Below are positions 9,637 through 17,706 of a DNA stretch of 61,959 nucleotides, in pieces (positions within the stretch are counted from its first letter, which is position 1; each line of letters opens with the position of its first letter). Position numbers and translations under genes: made by a program. Under the pieces are notes generated by a model. It was not told the DNA's origin. It saw nothing but the letters and a program-made list of their open reading frames with translations, and made no database searches. This DNA is from Clostridiales bacterium (lineage in GTDB: Bacteria > Bacillota > Clostridia > Oscillospirales > Acutalibacteraceae), in the NCBI GenBank assembly GCA_012524025.1, contig JAAYSC010000084.1:1-61959 (forward strand). Direction: 5' to 3'.

Positions 9637-11522
9637 GAAAAAGAAAAAGGCTAAACCCCGAACTTAAGGCAAAGCGTGAAAAAAGGCGGGAAAAATATCG
9701 CGACTATGTGGGCGGCAGACGAAAGCCGGGTGAACGGGCCGACGATATCAAGGGCACGGCTCGCCGCTATTTTTCCTTGCTCCTTCCCCATAAGAAGGCT
9801 ATGACTCTGGTGGTTTTTGCCGGCGGAATCGGTGCAGCCACAAGCATTGCCGGCCCTCGGCTTCTGGGCCAAGTGGTTGATGCCATTCAAAATGAAGTCA
9901 ACCAAAAACTAATAGGCCTGGAAATGGATTTTAGAAGCATTCTTACGCTCATGCTCTTGCTCTTGGCCGTTTACGGCACAAGTTCCGTCTTGAACTTCGT
10001 GCAACACTTTACAATGGCCGGTGTAACACAAAGGGTTGTATTTTCATTGCGCCAAAAAGTCAATTCGAAATTAACTCTGCTCCCCCTCAAATTCTTTGAC
10101 ACTTACAGTAAGGGCGATATCTTAAGCAGGGTTGTAAATGATATTGATAACATATCCAACTCCTTCCAACACAGCATAATTCAAGTGCTTACCTCTTTTG
10201 TGACCGCTGTGGGCATGTTTATAGGCATGCTCTACATCAGCTGGCGGCTTACTCTTATAACCCTTGCCATTTTACCGCCAAGCTTGCTTTTAGCCTTGTT
10301 TATCACCCGTTATTCACGCAAGCTTTTTAAAAACCAATGGGACCGTACGGGTGAGCTCAACGGCCATGTTGAAGAAATGTTTACGGGCCACAACATAGTT
10401 AAAGTATTTGGCCGTGAAAAAGATTCCATGGATGAATTTGAAGACATTAATAACCAGTTGGCGGGCATCAGCAGAAAGGCCCAGTTCGTATCGGGCCTTG
10501 TCGGCCCCACGCTTGATTTTTTCGGCTATGTGGCCTTTATTATGATTTGTGTTTTCGGCGGCATGTTTGTAGTGGGCGGTAGGATGTCTTTGGGCGGTAT
10601 AACATCCTTTTATACCTATGCCCTCCTCTTTATGCAGCCCATAGTCTCCCTTGGCAATATAACAAACAGAATGCAATCTTCTTTGGCCTGTGCCGAGAGA
10701 GTTTTCCATCTGCTTGACGAAGAAGAGGAAAGCCCGGATGACAATAAAAACTTTATCGAAAACCCTCAAGGCAATGTCTGTTTTGATGATGTTGATTTCA
10801 GCTACAAGCCCGATGAGCCCCTTATTGAAAACATGAATATAAAGGTGAAGCCGGGCCAGCTTATAGCTATTGTGGGCCCCACAGGCGGCGGTAAGACAAC
10901 CCTAGTCAATTTGCTTATGCGTTTTTATGAGGTTGATGCCGGCTCAATCAGTGTTGACGGCATAGATATTCGCACCATACCACGCAGTAACTTGCGTAGT
11001 ATTTTCGGCATGGTCTTGCAAGACACTTGGCTTTTCAAGGGCACCATTCGTGAGAATATAGCCTACGGCAAAGAAGACGCAAGCGAAGAAGAAATTTTAG
11101 CGGCTGCCGATGCTGCCCGAGTCACCCACTTTATCCAAACTTTGCCGGATGGTTTGGATACAATGCTCGAAGAAGACGGCGCCAATATTTCACAAGGGCA
11201 GCGCCAACTGTTAACCATAGCTCGGGCTATTTTGGCAGACCCGGCTATTCTGATATTGGACGAAGCCACAAGCTCCGTTGACACCCGAACCGAAGTGCTT
11301 ATCCAACAAGCTATGAAGACCCTTATGAAAGACCGCACGAATTTCGTCATAGCCCACAGGCTTTCCACCATCAGGGAAGCGGATAGGATTTTGGTCATAA
11401 ACCATGGGCAAATTATAGAACAAGGCAAACATGAAGAATTGCTTGATGAAAAGGGCTTTTACGCCGAGCTTTATAGAAGTCAGTTTGGATTTTACGAGTC
11501 AAGCAGCCAAAGCGATTCTTAA
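9633..11522 (+). CDS. ABC exporter half with canonical Walker B (TM288-like)
   Basis: Partner of the preceding gene in a heterodimeric ABC exporter. The 629-residue protein has a very basic 40-residue N-terminal extension, a membrane domain and an ATPase domain with Walker A GPTGGGKTT at 415-423 and catalytic Glu544 in ILDEATSSVD. Its signature is ISQGQ (519-523) rather than LSGGQ. That places the non-consensus signature opposite the partner's Asp-containing Walker B, so one ATP site is degenerate and one is canonical. It is the last gene of the unit. Confidence 0.93.
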   Translation: MRKRKRLNPELKAKREKRREKYRDYVGGRRKPGERADDIKGTARRYFSLLLPHKKAMTLVVFAGGIGAATSIAGPRLLGQVVDAIQNEVNQKLIGLEMDFRSILTLMLLLLAVYGTSSVLNFVQHFTMAGVTQRVVFSLRQKVNSKLTLLPLKFFDTYSKGDILSRVVNDIDNISNSFQHSIIQVLTSFVTAVGMFIGMLYISWRLTLITLAILPPSLLLALFITRYSRKLFKNQWDRTGELNGHVEEMFTGHNIVKVFGREKDSMDEFEDINNQLAGISRKAQFVSGLVGPTLDFFGYVAFIMICVFGGMFVVGGRMSLGGITSFYTYALLFMQPIVSLGNITNRMQSSLACAERVFHLLDEEEESPDDNKNFIENPQGNVCFDDVDFSYKPDEPLIENMNIKVKPGQLIAIVGPTGGGKTTLVNLLMRFYEVDAGSISVDGIDIRTIPRSNLRSIFGMVLQDTWLFKGTIRENIAYGKEDASEEEILAAADAARVTHFIQTLPDGLDTMLEEDGANISQGQRQLLTIARAILADPAILILDEATSSVDTRTEVLIQQAMKTLMKDRTNFVIAHRLSTIREADRILVINHGQIIEQGKHEELLDEKGFYAELYRSQFGFYESSSQSDS

Positions 11523-11533
11523 GGTTTATAATC

Positions 11534-11578
11534 AATCACCCCCATTCACTTTGCGGAGAATGGGGGTGATTATTTTTT
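11534..11578 (+). terminator. Rho-independent terminator after the exporter genes
   Basis: A 14-bp perfect stem (11534-11547 with 11558-11571) with a 10-base loop is followed by a run of seven T. It ends the plus-strand unit that began at proB. Confidence 0.92.
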
Positions 11579-11594
11579 TGAGGTTTTAAAGCCC

Positions 11595-12968
11595 TCAACT
11601 TAGCGCCTGCATAACTCGGTTGGCCACCGGTACCGCATTATAGAAGGCCGAACCGCCGTTTTCTACAACCACCACAATAGCCAAGGGCAGATCATCGCGC
11701 TGAGAAAACCCCGTAAACCAAGCATGGGGCTTACCGTCTTCTACTTCGGCCGTGCCTGTTTTGCCGCACATATTAAGGTTGGGGAAGCTTGAGTTCCCGT
11801 ATCCGTTGACCACATTTGACCTCAAAAAGTCGGCAAGCTTTCCCGCCTTGTCGGCTTCAAGCTCTATAGAGTCTTCTGTTGCGTGAATTGCCTTATAGGT
11901 TAAAATTTTATTTGGAGTCACAATTTTTTCAACAAAATAGGGTCGGGCCGCACTGCCACCGTTAGCTATAGCCCCCATAAGAACCATCATATGAGCGGGG
12001 TTTGCCAAAACAGTATACTGACCGCAAGCCGCCCAACCCAAGTCTAAATCATTGGCGGTTTGTAAATTCAAAATACTTTTGGCAGAAGTGGTTTTATCAA
12101 TTTTAAGCGCTTGCCCGAAGGCTAAACTTTTAGCTTGCCCTTCAAGCATTTCGGTCCCCATTTCAATTGCCAGCTCTGCAAAAGCACAATTACAGGATTT
12201 GTTGAAGGCTTGTTCAAAATTCATTTTACCGTGCTTGGAAGGGCATTTTACAAGCCCAAGGCCTGTTTGCAACTGCCCCTTGCATTCGTAGCGCCAAGAG
12301 TCAAGTGCCGGCATATTTTCAATGGCACAGGCGGCGGTGACGGTTTTAAAAACGGAACCCGGGGTATAGAGCCCCGAAAAAAGGCGATTTAAATATACGC
12401 CTTCATGAGCTTCCCCTTTTTCCATCCGCATGTTTTTGGGTTTATTGTTTAAATCAAAGGTGGGGTTTGAAACCGCACATAAAATCTCACCGGTTTTATA
12501 GTTATAAACACCGACGGCCCCCTTGCGGCCGTTTAAGGCCCCATAGGCTATCTTGCAGGCTTTGGAATTCAAGGTTAGGTAAATATCATTGCCCTTCCCG
12601 TGTTCCTTGAGCGTATAAATACCGTTTATGAAGCTGTAACCGAAAAGTTCTTCCCTATAAAGCGAATGTGTGCCCGAAGAGATAAAGCCCGAGGCATCCC
12701 CCAGCGTATGCAAGGTTGACAGGCGCAAGTTTTTGTCCTTACTGTAAAGGCGCTTGCCGTCTTGGCTTTGGGCCAAAATTTCACCGTCGGCCGTATAGAC
12801 AGCGCCGGCATTTACTATTTGCCCGCCGCTGTAAAGGTGGGCGTTGACCCTCTTTGCCGTCCAAATACCGCCTTTGTCAAAAAGGGATATTACCAATATT
12901 ATAACTCCGGCAAAAAAAGCCAAGATCAGAGCTAAAAGTGCGTAAGCCCGTCTGCTTGTGGAGCGCAT
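11595..12968 (-). CDS. Class B penicillin-binding protein (transpeptidase)
   Basis: Peptidoglycan D,D-transpeptidase, membrane-anchored through a single N-terminal helix (about 8-30). Motifs: SVFK at 205-208, SCN at 258-260 and KTG at 403-405. At 457 residues it is short for a class B PBP and has little of the N-terminal pedestal domain, resembling the PbpA type. Its ATG follows directly on the stop codon of the upstream SEDS gene, so the two probably form one glycosyltransferase-transpeptidase pair. Division, elongation or sporulation role cannot be told apart. Confidence 0.92.
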   Translation of the reverse strand: MRSTSRRAYALLALILAFFAGVIILVISLFDKGGIWTAKRVNAHLYSGGQIVNAGAVYTADGEILAQSQDGKRLYSKDKNLRLSTLHTLGDASGFISSGTHSLYREELFGYSFINGIYTLKEHGKGNDIYLTLNSKACKIAYGALNGRKGAVGVYNYKTGEILCAVSNPTFDLNNKPKNMRMEKGEAHEGVYLNRLFSGLYTPGSVFKTVTAACAIENMPALDSWRYECKGQLQTGLGLVKCPSKHGKMNFEQAFNKSCNCAFAELAIEMGTEMLEGQAKSLAFGQALKIDKTTSAKSILNLQTANDLDLGWAACGQYTVLANPAHMMVLMGAIANGGSAARPYFVEKIVTPNKILTYKAIHATEDSIELEADKAGKLADFLRSNVVNGYGNSSFPNLNMCGKTGTAEVEDGKPHAWFTGFSQRDDLPLAIVVVVENGGSAFYNAVPVANRVMQALS

Positions 12969-14210
12969 TTATAATCCCCTTCCTTTTACTTTCGGTGCCT
13001 GAAAGAGACCCCGGGCCCTGATTAAGGCCAAAAGCCCCCAAGAGCTTATCATGCTTGTCCCTCCCCTGCTGACAAAGGGTAGGGTTACCCCCGTCAGGGG
13101 CAGAAGGTCGGTTATTCCAAACACATTGAGGCTGACTTGAAAAAGCAAGAGCGCCGCCGCACAAACGGCAGCTATGGAATAAAAGGTTGAGCTTGCCTGC
13201 CTTGCCGCTAAAAGTGCATAAAGAGCTATAAGGCCGTAGGCTACCAACACGGCTAAACCCAAGAGCAGGCCAAACTCTTCACACAAGAGCCCAAAAACCA
13301 AATCGGTTGAAGCCGCATACACATTTCTTAACTTGCCCTCACCCAAGCCCAGGCCGAAAAGTCCGCCACTGGCCATATAAATTAAAACCCTGGTTTGCTG
13401 GTAGCCGCCGGTGTCCATATTTTCCCAAATGCGGCGATAGGTGGCAAAGCGCCTGACCACATAGGGTTTAAAATACAGAACCATCCCCCCACCCAAGGCC
13501 GCACCCGTGGTGGCAAAGAAAATGGTCCTGACATCACCCGAGCGCATGAAGGCTATAATCACAAAGGTAAAAAAGAAAATCAAGGCCGTGCCGAAATCAC
13601 GCATTAAAAACAAAGCGCCCACACAGGTAACCGCATATAAAAGATATTTTGTTAAACTTCTTGTAGACTGAATTTTTTCAAGCGTAACGGCACCCACAAA
13701 AACAAAGGCAATTTTAACCAGTTCGGAAGGTTGAACCGAGAAGCCCCCTATTTCAATCCAGTTGAGAGTGCCGTGAGTGGTTTCGGCTATAAGAAGGTTG
13801 GCAGCCAGCAAGCCGATTGAGGCAAGTGCCAGAGGGATTCGGAAAAACATGGCTACATCCGTGCTCATTGACATCAGCAAAACAAGCACATGCGCAAGCA
13901 AACCCAAGCCTATGGCCAAGAGTTGTTTTAGGGCAAAGTTGTTGTTAAAGGAAGCGCAAACGACAAGGCTTATGCCGGACAGGAAAAAGGCTATGATTTC
14001 AAGCTGAAAATCCCGCCGCCTTGTTATCAGCCTATTGAGCAAAAGATAGACCCACTGGCCAGCCATATAGGCCAAAAAAATATAGAGGAGTTCAAGGTCC
14101 AATTTATTGTTTTTAAAGAGCAGGCCCGCGAAAGAGAGGGTTTGAAAAAGGCTGACAAAAAGCATGAGCAGAACCCATCTGAAGCCTTTGTTTTGGCTTG
14201 AGCTTTGCAT
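12969..14210 (-). CDS. SEDS-family peptidoglycan polymerase (FtsW/RodA/SpoVE)
   Basis: Polytopic SEDS glycosyltransferase that polymerises lipid II at the membrane. The 413-residue protein has about ten transmembrane helices. Conserved segments include QPSELVKIAF, RDFGTALI and the C-terminal LPLTGVTLPFVSRGGTS. It is the first gene of a two-gene operon with the class B PBP (TAA followed immediately by ATG). Its own promoter appears to lie at 14266-14294. Confidence 0.94.
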   Translation of the reverse strand: MQSSSQNKGFRWVLLMLFVSLFQTLSFAGLLFKNNKLDLELLYIFLAYMAGQWVYLLLNRLITRRRDFQLEIIAFFLSGISLVVCASFNNNFALKQLLAIGLGLLAHVLVLLMSMSTDVAMFFRIPLALASIGLLAANLLIAETTHGTLNWIEIGGFSVQPSELVKIAFVFVGAVTLEKIQSTRSLTKYLLYAVTCVGALFLMRDFGTALIFFFTFVIIAFMRSGDVRTIFFATTGAALGGGMVLYFKPYVVRRFATYRRIWENMDTGGYQQTRVLIYMASGGLFGLGLGEGKLRNVYAASTDLVFGLLCEEFGLLLGLAVLVAYGLIALYALLAARQASSTFYSIAAVCAAALLLFQVSLNVFGITDLLPLTGVTLPFVSRGGTSMISSWGLLALIRARGLFQAPKVKGRGL

Positions 14211-14230
14211 TTTGCACCCCCTCTTTTAAA

Positions 14231-14264
14231 ATCAGGGGGAGGGCCACTAAGCCTTCCCCCTGAT
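14231..14264 (-). terminator. Terminator hairpin of the FAD redox operon
   Basis: A 14-bp GC-rich stem (14231-14244 with 14251-14264, one mismatch) is followed on the minus strand by TTTTAAAAG. It lies between the oxidase stop at 14298 and the SEDS start. The upper arm overlaps the predicted transcription start of the next operon. Confidence 0.75.
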
Positions 14265-14265
14265 A

Positions 14266-14294
14266 ATTATAACCCATGGTTATGTTTCGGTAAA
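14266..14294 (-). promoter_or_regulatory. Promoter for the SEDS-PBP operon
   Basis: On the minus strand: TTTACC (14289-14294), 17-base spacer, TATAAT (14266-14271). The predicted start near 14259 falls inside the first arm of the adjacent terminator hairpin. Confidence 0.65.
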
Positions 14295-14297
14295 CCC

Positions 14298-16025
14298 TTA
14301 TTTGTTTATAAAATCCCTTTTATTTTCATCCGGCATGTCAAAAGCCAAGGTGCCGCCCGGGTTCATCAAGTTGTCCGGGTCAAAGTGTTTTTTAAGGGCT
14401 CTGAAAATATCCATTTGATTCGTACCGACTTGTGCCTCAAACCAGGGTGCCGTCATTTTCCCTATGCCGTGGTGATGGCTCATGGCGGCACCGTATTTTT
14501 GGATGTTATCCATAATCCCGCCCTGGTAGTCAAGGTATTCATCGATCTCGCTGATTTTGGCATTAAATATGAAATAAAGATTGGCACCTTGAGGATAAAA
14601 GTGTGACATATGGGTCATGCAAACCGTATTGGGTCTGCTCTTACAAAAAGCTCTTACACCTTCATATACCGGCATAAAATTATCCCAATTGACCGAGCAC
14701 TCAAGCGTATCTATCATAATACCGAAGTCACCCAAGTCTTCACGCAGATAAGGGTCGGTAAAACGGCCGCCTTCCCAGGCTTTTGTAACCAAACCGGTGG
14801 TGTACATGGCACCGTATTTTTTGCAAATTTTCTTTATCTGCTTTTTCATGTTTTTACCAAAGCCGGCTTCACCGTCGGTCATGCCCAACATTAGGCAACG
14901 CTCACCGTCTTTGTAACCTCTTAATTTTAAAATGGTGTCTATAGGTGTATCGGCTACGCTGTAAAGCCTGAAAGCCACTGATGTTTCTTCCGGGTCCGAA
15001 AGGCGAAATACGGAAGGATAGCCAAATTCACCTTGCATAACCTCGCGTGCGGCATCCACGCCTTCTTGCCAGCTTTTGAATACGAAGCTGAAGCGCCTTT
15101 TGTTTTCCGGCATATGTTTGAAAATTCTCAAAGTCACATGGGTAAGGACACCAAATGTCCCCTCACTGCCCATCATAATTTCATCAACCGAAGGGCCGGT
15201 GGCATTGGCCGGGAACTCATCACTTTTTATAATACCCACCGGTGTGACATATTCTTGGGAAATTACAATGTCTTCGATTTTGCCGTAATAAGTGGAATTT
15301 TGCCCGGCGCCGCGTGTAACCACCCAACCGCCCACACAAGAGTATTCAAAACTTTGCGGGAAGTGACCGCAGGTGTAAGCACGCTTGGCCCCAAGTCGCT
15401 CAACGGCATTATTGAGAACCTCTTCTAATTGCGGACCGCTCATACCCGATTCAACCGTAATTGTTTGATTATTTTCGCTAAAATCAATTACCTTGTTGAA
15501 ATGACGGCGAAGGTCTATGGTAATCCCCCCACAAACGGCTTCCGTGCCCCTGGTCACGGTAGAGCCGCCGGCGAAGACATAGAGCGGAATTTTTTTGTCG
15601 CAACAGTAATCAACAATTTTAATAATATCTTCTCGGTTGCGGGGATATACGACGGCATCGGGTAAGTTTTCTATGATACCCTTGCGCAAGCGCATAAAGT
15701 CTACCATGGTCTTACCGTAGGAGGTACTTACCCTGGTGTAATCATCGATGGTGACATTTTCTTCACCCACTATCGCCGCTAATTCATCCAGCTGTTCTTG
15801 GCTGAACTTGCTGGGCAAATCAAATTCAACCGGCTCCAGGCCCATATCTTGCTTTTCAATAAAGTCATCGTCGGTCATTTCAAATTCATTCTTCATAAGC
15901 TCATAAAGCTTTGTATTGGGCGCCTTGAAATAGTTGGGGTCCCCCCATTTAAGGATGGAGCGATATGAATTTTTAGGTGCTTCCTCATGATACCAATCCG
16001 GAGTAAATCCTTTTTTCTTAGCCAT
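14298..16025 (-). CDS. FAD-linked oxidase resembling alkyl-DHAP synthase
   Basis: A 575-residue PCMH-type FAD enzyme. The FAD-binding half shows FAGGSTVTRG (151-160) and GSEGTFGVLT (287-296); the C-terminal cap carries a histidine triplet HHHG (517-520) and ends with FDPDNLMNPGG. The triplet and overall layout match alkyldihydroxyacetone-phosphate synthase and related GlcD-type oxidases. It is the last gene of an operon whose first product resembles glycerol-3-phosphate dehydrogenase, so a C3-phosphate or ether-lipid substrate is plausible. That substrate is inference; a D-2-hydroxyacid oxidase is the main alternative. Confidence 0.82.
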   Translation of the reverse strand: MAKKKGFTPDWYHEEAPKNSYRSILKWGDPNYFKAPNTKLYELMKNEFEMTDDDFIEKQDMGLEPVEFDLPSKFSQEQLDELAAIVGEENVTIDDYTRVSTSYGKTMVDFMRLRKGIIENLPDAVVYPRNREDIIKIVDYCCDKKIPLYVFAGGSTVTRGTEAVCGGITIDLRRHFNKVIDFSENNQTITVESGMSGPQLEEVLNNAVERLGAKRAYTCGHFPQSFEYSCVGGWVVTRGAGQNSTYYGKIEDIVISQEYVTPVGIIKSDEFPANATGPSVDEIMMGSEGTFGVLTHVTLRIFKHMPENKRRFSFVFKSWQEGVDAAREVMQGEFGYPSVFRLSDPEETSVAFRLYSVADTPIDTILKLRGYKDGERCLMLGMTDGEAGFGKNMKKQIKKICKKYGAMYTTGLVTKAWEGGRFTDPYLREDLGDFGIMIDTLECSVNWDNFMPVYEGVRAFCKSRPNTVCMTHMSHFYPQGANLYFIFNAKISEIDEYLDYQGGIMDNIQKYGAAMSHHHGIGKMTAPWFEAQVGTNQMDIFRALKKHFDPDNLMNPGGTLAFDMPDENKRDFINK

Positions 16026-16058
16026 TTTTTCCCTTCCCTTTCAGCTCTCAGAGCATTT

Positions 16059-16418
16059 TTACAAATTTATGTTTTGGCGTGTCATATCGGCCGTGGCTAT
16101 GAGCCGCGTGCCAAAAAAGTCTTCACAAACACTGTCACCCTCGTGAAGCCTTTCTTTAACCGTAAGTGTCTTTATTTTTTTCATTGCATCAAGCAGGTCG
16201 GCCTTGGGTATTTCATCGGCCGTCCTGACCGGCAATCGCGGCATGTCACCGAAAACGGTTGCCACGGTTGTTGTGAGAGCCCGCCTGGGGTCTTGAAGTT
16301 CTGTTTTGGCAAACTCTATACCCTTGGGACAAAGGGCCCCCTTGACCTTAATATCATCCCCACTGCCTTCTATATCCAAGAGGCAACCGTTGGGGCATAC
16401 TATACAAACCATTTCCAT
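16059..16418 (-). CDS. DUF1667 cysteine-rich small protein
   Basis: A 119-residue protein matching the DUF1667 family. It has an N-terminal CIVCPNGC motif (Cys5, Cys8, Cys12) and a further cysteine in ALCPKG, likely a metal or iron-sulfur site. DUF1667 genes are commonly found beside GlpA-like and pyridine-nucleotide oxidoreductases, as here. It is presumably a small redox subunit of the complex. Confidence 0.85.
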   Translation of the reverse strand: MEMVCIVCPNGCLLDIEGSGDDIKVKGALCPKGIEFAKTELQDPRRALTTTVATVFGDMPRLPVRTADEIPKADLLDAMKKIKTLTVKERLHEGDSVCEDFFGTRLIATADMTRQNINL

Positions 16419-16436
16419 CCAAACGCACCTTCACTT

Positions 16437-17693
16437 TCAACCATCAAGCATTTTTAAGGATATTTGCCCAACATCAGCCTTTACAGTGCAAGTTAAGCTT
16501 TGCATTTCACTTGGCAGAAGTCTCATATATTTTTTTGACTTTTCCGCCCGGCCATCCACCTCTATTGCCACCTTTTTGCCTCTGTGGTCTGCTTTGCTGC
16601 GCCAGTAGAGGGTAATTTCACCTTCTTTGTTTTTATCGAAATATTGGGGTACGACATATAGAAAATCTTCGCTGTTATACTCTACTTTAATCCTGTTTTC
16701 ATCCCCGCTTGCATAACGGGCTGCCGCTTGGCCCGCCAAATGGCCGCTTTGTGAAACATAATCAACCAAGTCATTAACATGCAAGGCATTGCCACAGGCA
16801 AAAACCCCGGGTATATCGGTCATTAGTTCTTGATCAACATAGGGGCCTTTTGTTGCCGGATCTATTTCCACACCCAAGGATTGCGCGACTTCATTTTCCG
16901 GCAAAAGCCCGACAGAAACAATCAGGGCGTCACACTCTATAAAACGCTCACTGCCCTTTATGGGTTTATAGTTTTCATCAACCTTGCAAACCTCTACCCC
17001 TTCAAGGCGTTTTTGCCCAAACACTTTGCTCACCGTGGAGTTAAGGTGCAAGGGAATATCAAAATCATCAAGGCATTGGCTGACATTGCGGGCCAGGCCG
17101 GCGGGGCTTTTTTGAATTTCATAAACCCCTTCCACTTGAGCCCCTTCCAGGCTCAAGCGCCTTGCCATAATCAGGCCGATATCACCGCTGCCTAAAATTA
17201 CACATTTTTTGGTTGGCATTTGCCCCATTATATTTACCAAGTATTGAGCAGTACCCGCGGTAAACACACCGGCCGGCCGTTCACCGTGTATGAAAACCTG
17301 CCTGGCGCTTCTTTCACGGCAACCACATGCCAAGACCAGGGTCTTTGATTTTAGGCCAACCATGCCTTTGGCGCTTTGTATAACAAACTCAAAACCGCCT
17401 TCCGGCAGCCTTTGAACCGAATTTAAGAAGGCATTTGTCATGTGTTCTATGCCCAAGTCATAAAACTTTTTTAAAAACCTTTCGGCATACTGGGTGCCGG
17501 TCAGGCGTTCTTTAAAAAGTACCAGCCCGAATCCGTCATGTATGCATTGTTTTAGGATGCCGCCCAGATTTTCTTCACGCTCTATCAGCATAACCCGCGC
17601 GCCATTTTCTTTTGCGGCAACGGCGGCTGCCAGCCCTGCCGGACCACCGCCCAAGACCACAAGGTCATATTCATTTATAAGCTTATTGTCCAT
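16437..17693 (-). CDS. FAD/NAD(P)-dependent oxidoreductase of the redox operon
   Basis: Pyridine nucleotide-disulfide-type flavoprotein, 418 residues. An N-terminal dinucleotide fold has GGGPAG at 15-20, with a second fold near 168 (LGSGDIGL). CACGNALHVNDLVD near the C-terminal third is the second FAD contact; the final part is a separate small domain. It lies 13 bases downstream of the GlpA-like gene and 18 bases before DUF1667. It probably passes electrons from the flavin dehydrogenase to NAD(P), the role GlpB/GlpC fill in other bacteria; that role is inferred from context. Confidence 0.85.
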   Translation of the reverse strand: MDNKLINEYDLVVLGGGPAGLAAAVAAKENGARVMLIEREENLGGILKQCIHDGFGLVLFKERLTGTQYAERFLKKFYDLGIEHMTNAFLNSVQRLPEGGFEFVIQSAKGMVGLKSKTLVLACGCRERSARQVFIHGERPAGVFTAGTAQYLVNIMGQMPTKKCVILGSGDIGLIMARRLSLEGAQVEGVYEIQKSPAGLARNVSQCLDDFDIPLHLNSTVSKVFGQKRLEGVEVCKVDENYKPIKGSERFIECDALIVSVGLLPENEVAQSLGVEIDPATKGPYVDQELMTDIPGVFACGNALHVNDLVDYVSQSGHLAGQAAARYASGDENRIKVEYNSEDFLYVVPQYFDKNKEGEITLYWRSKADHRGKKVAIEVDGRAEKSKKYMRLLPSEMQSLTCTVKADVGQISLKMLDG

Positions 17694-17706
17694 TGTGCTT
17701 ATACCC

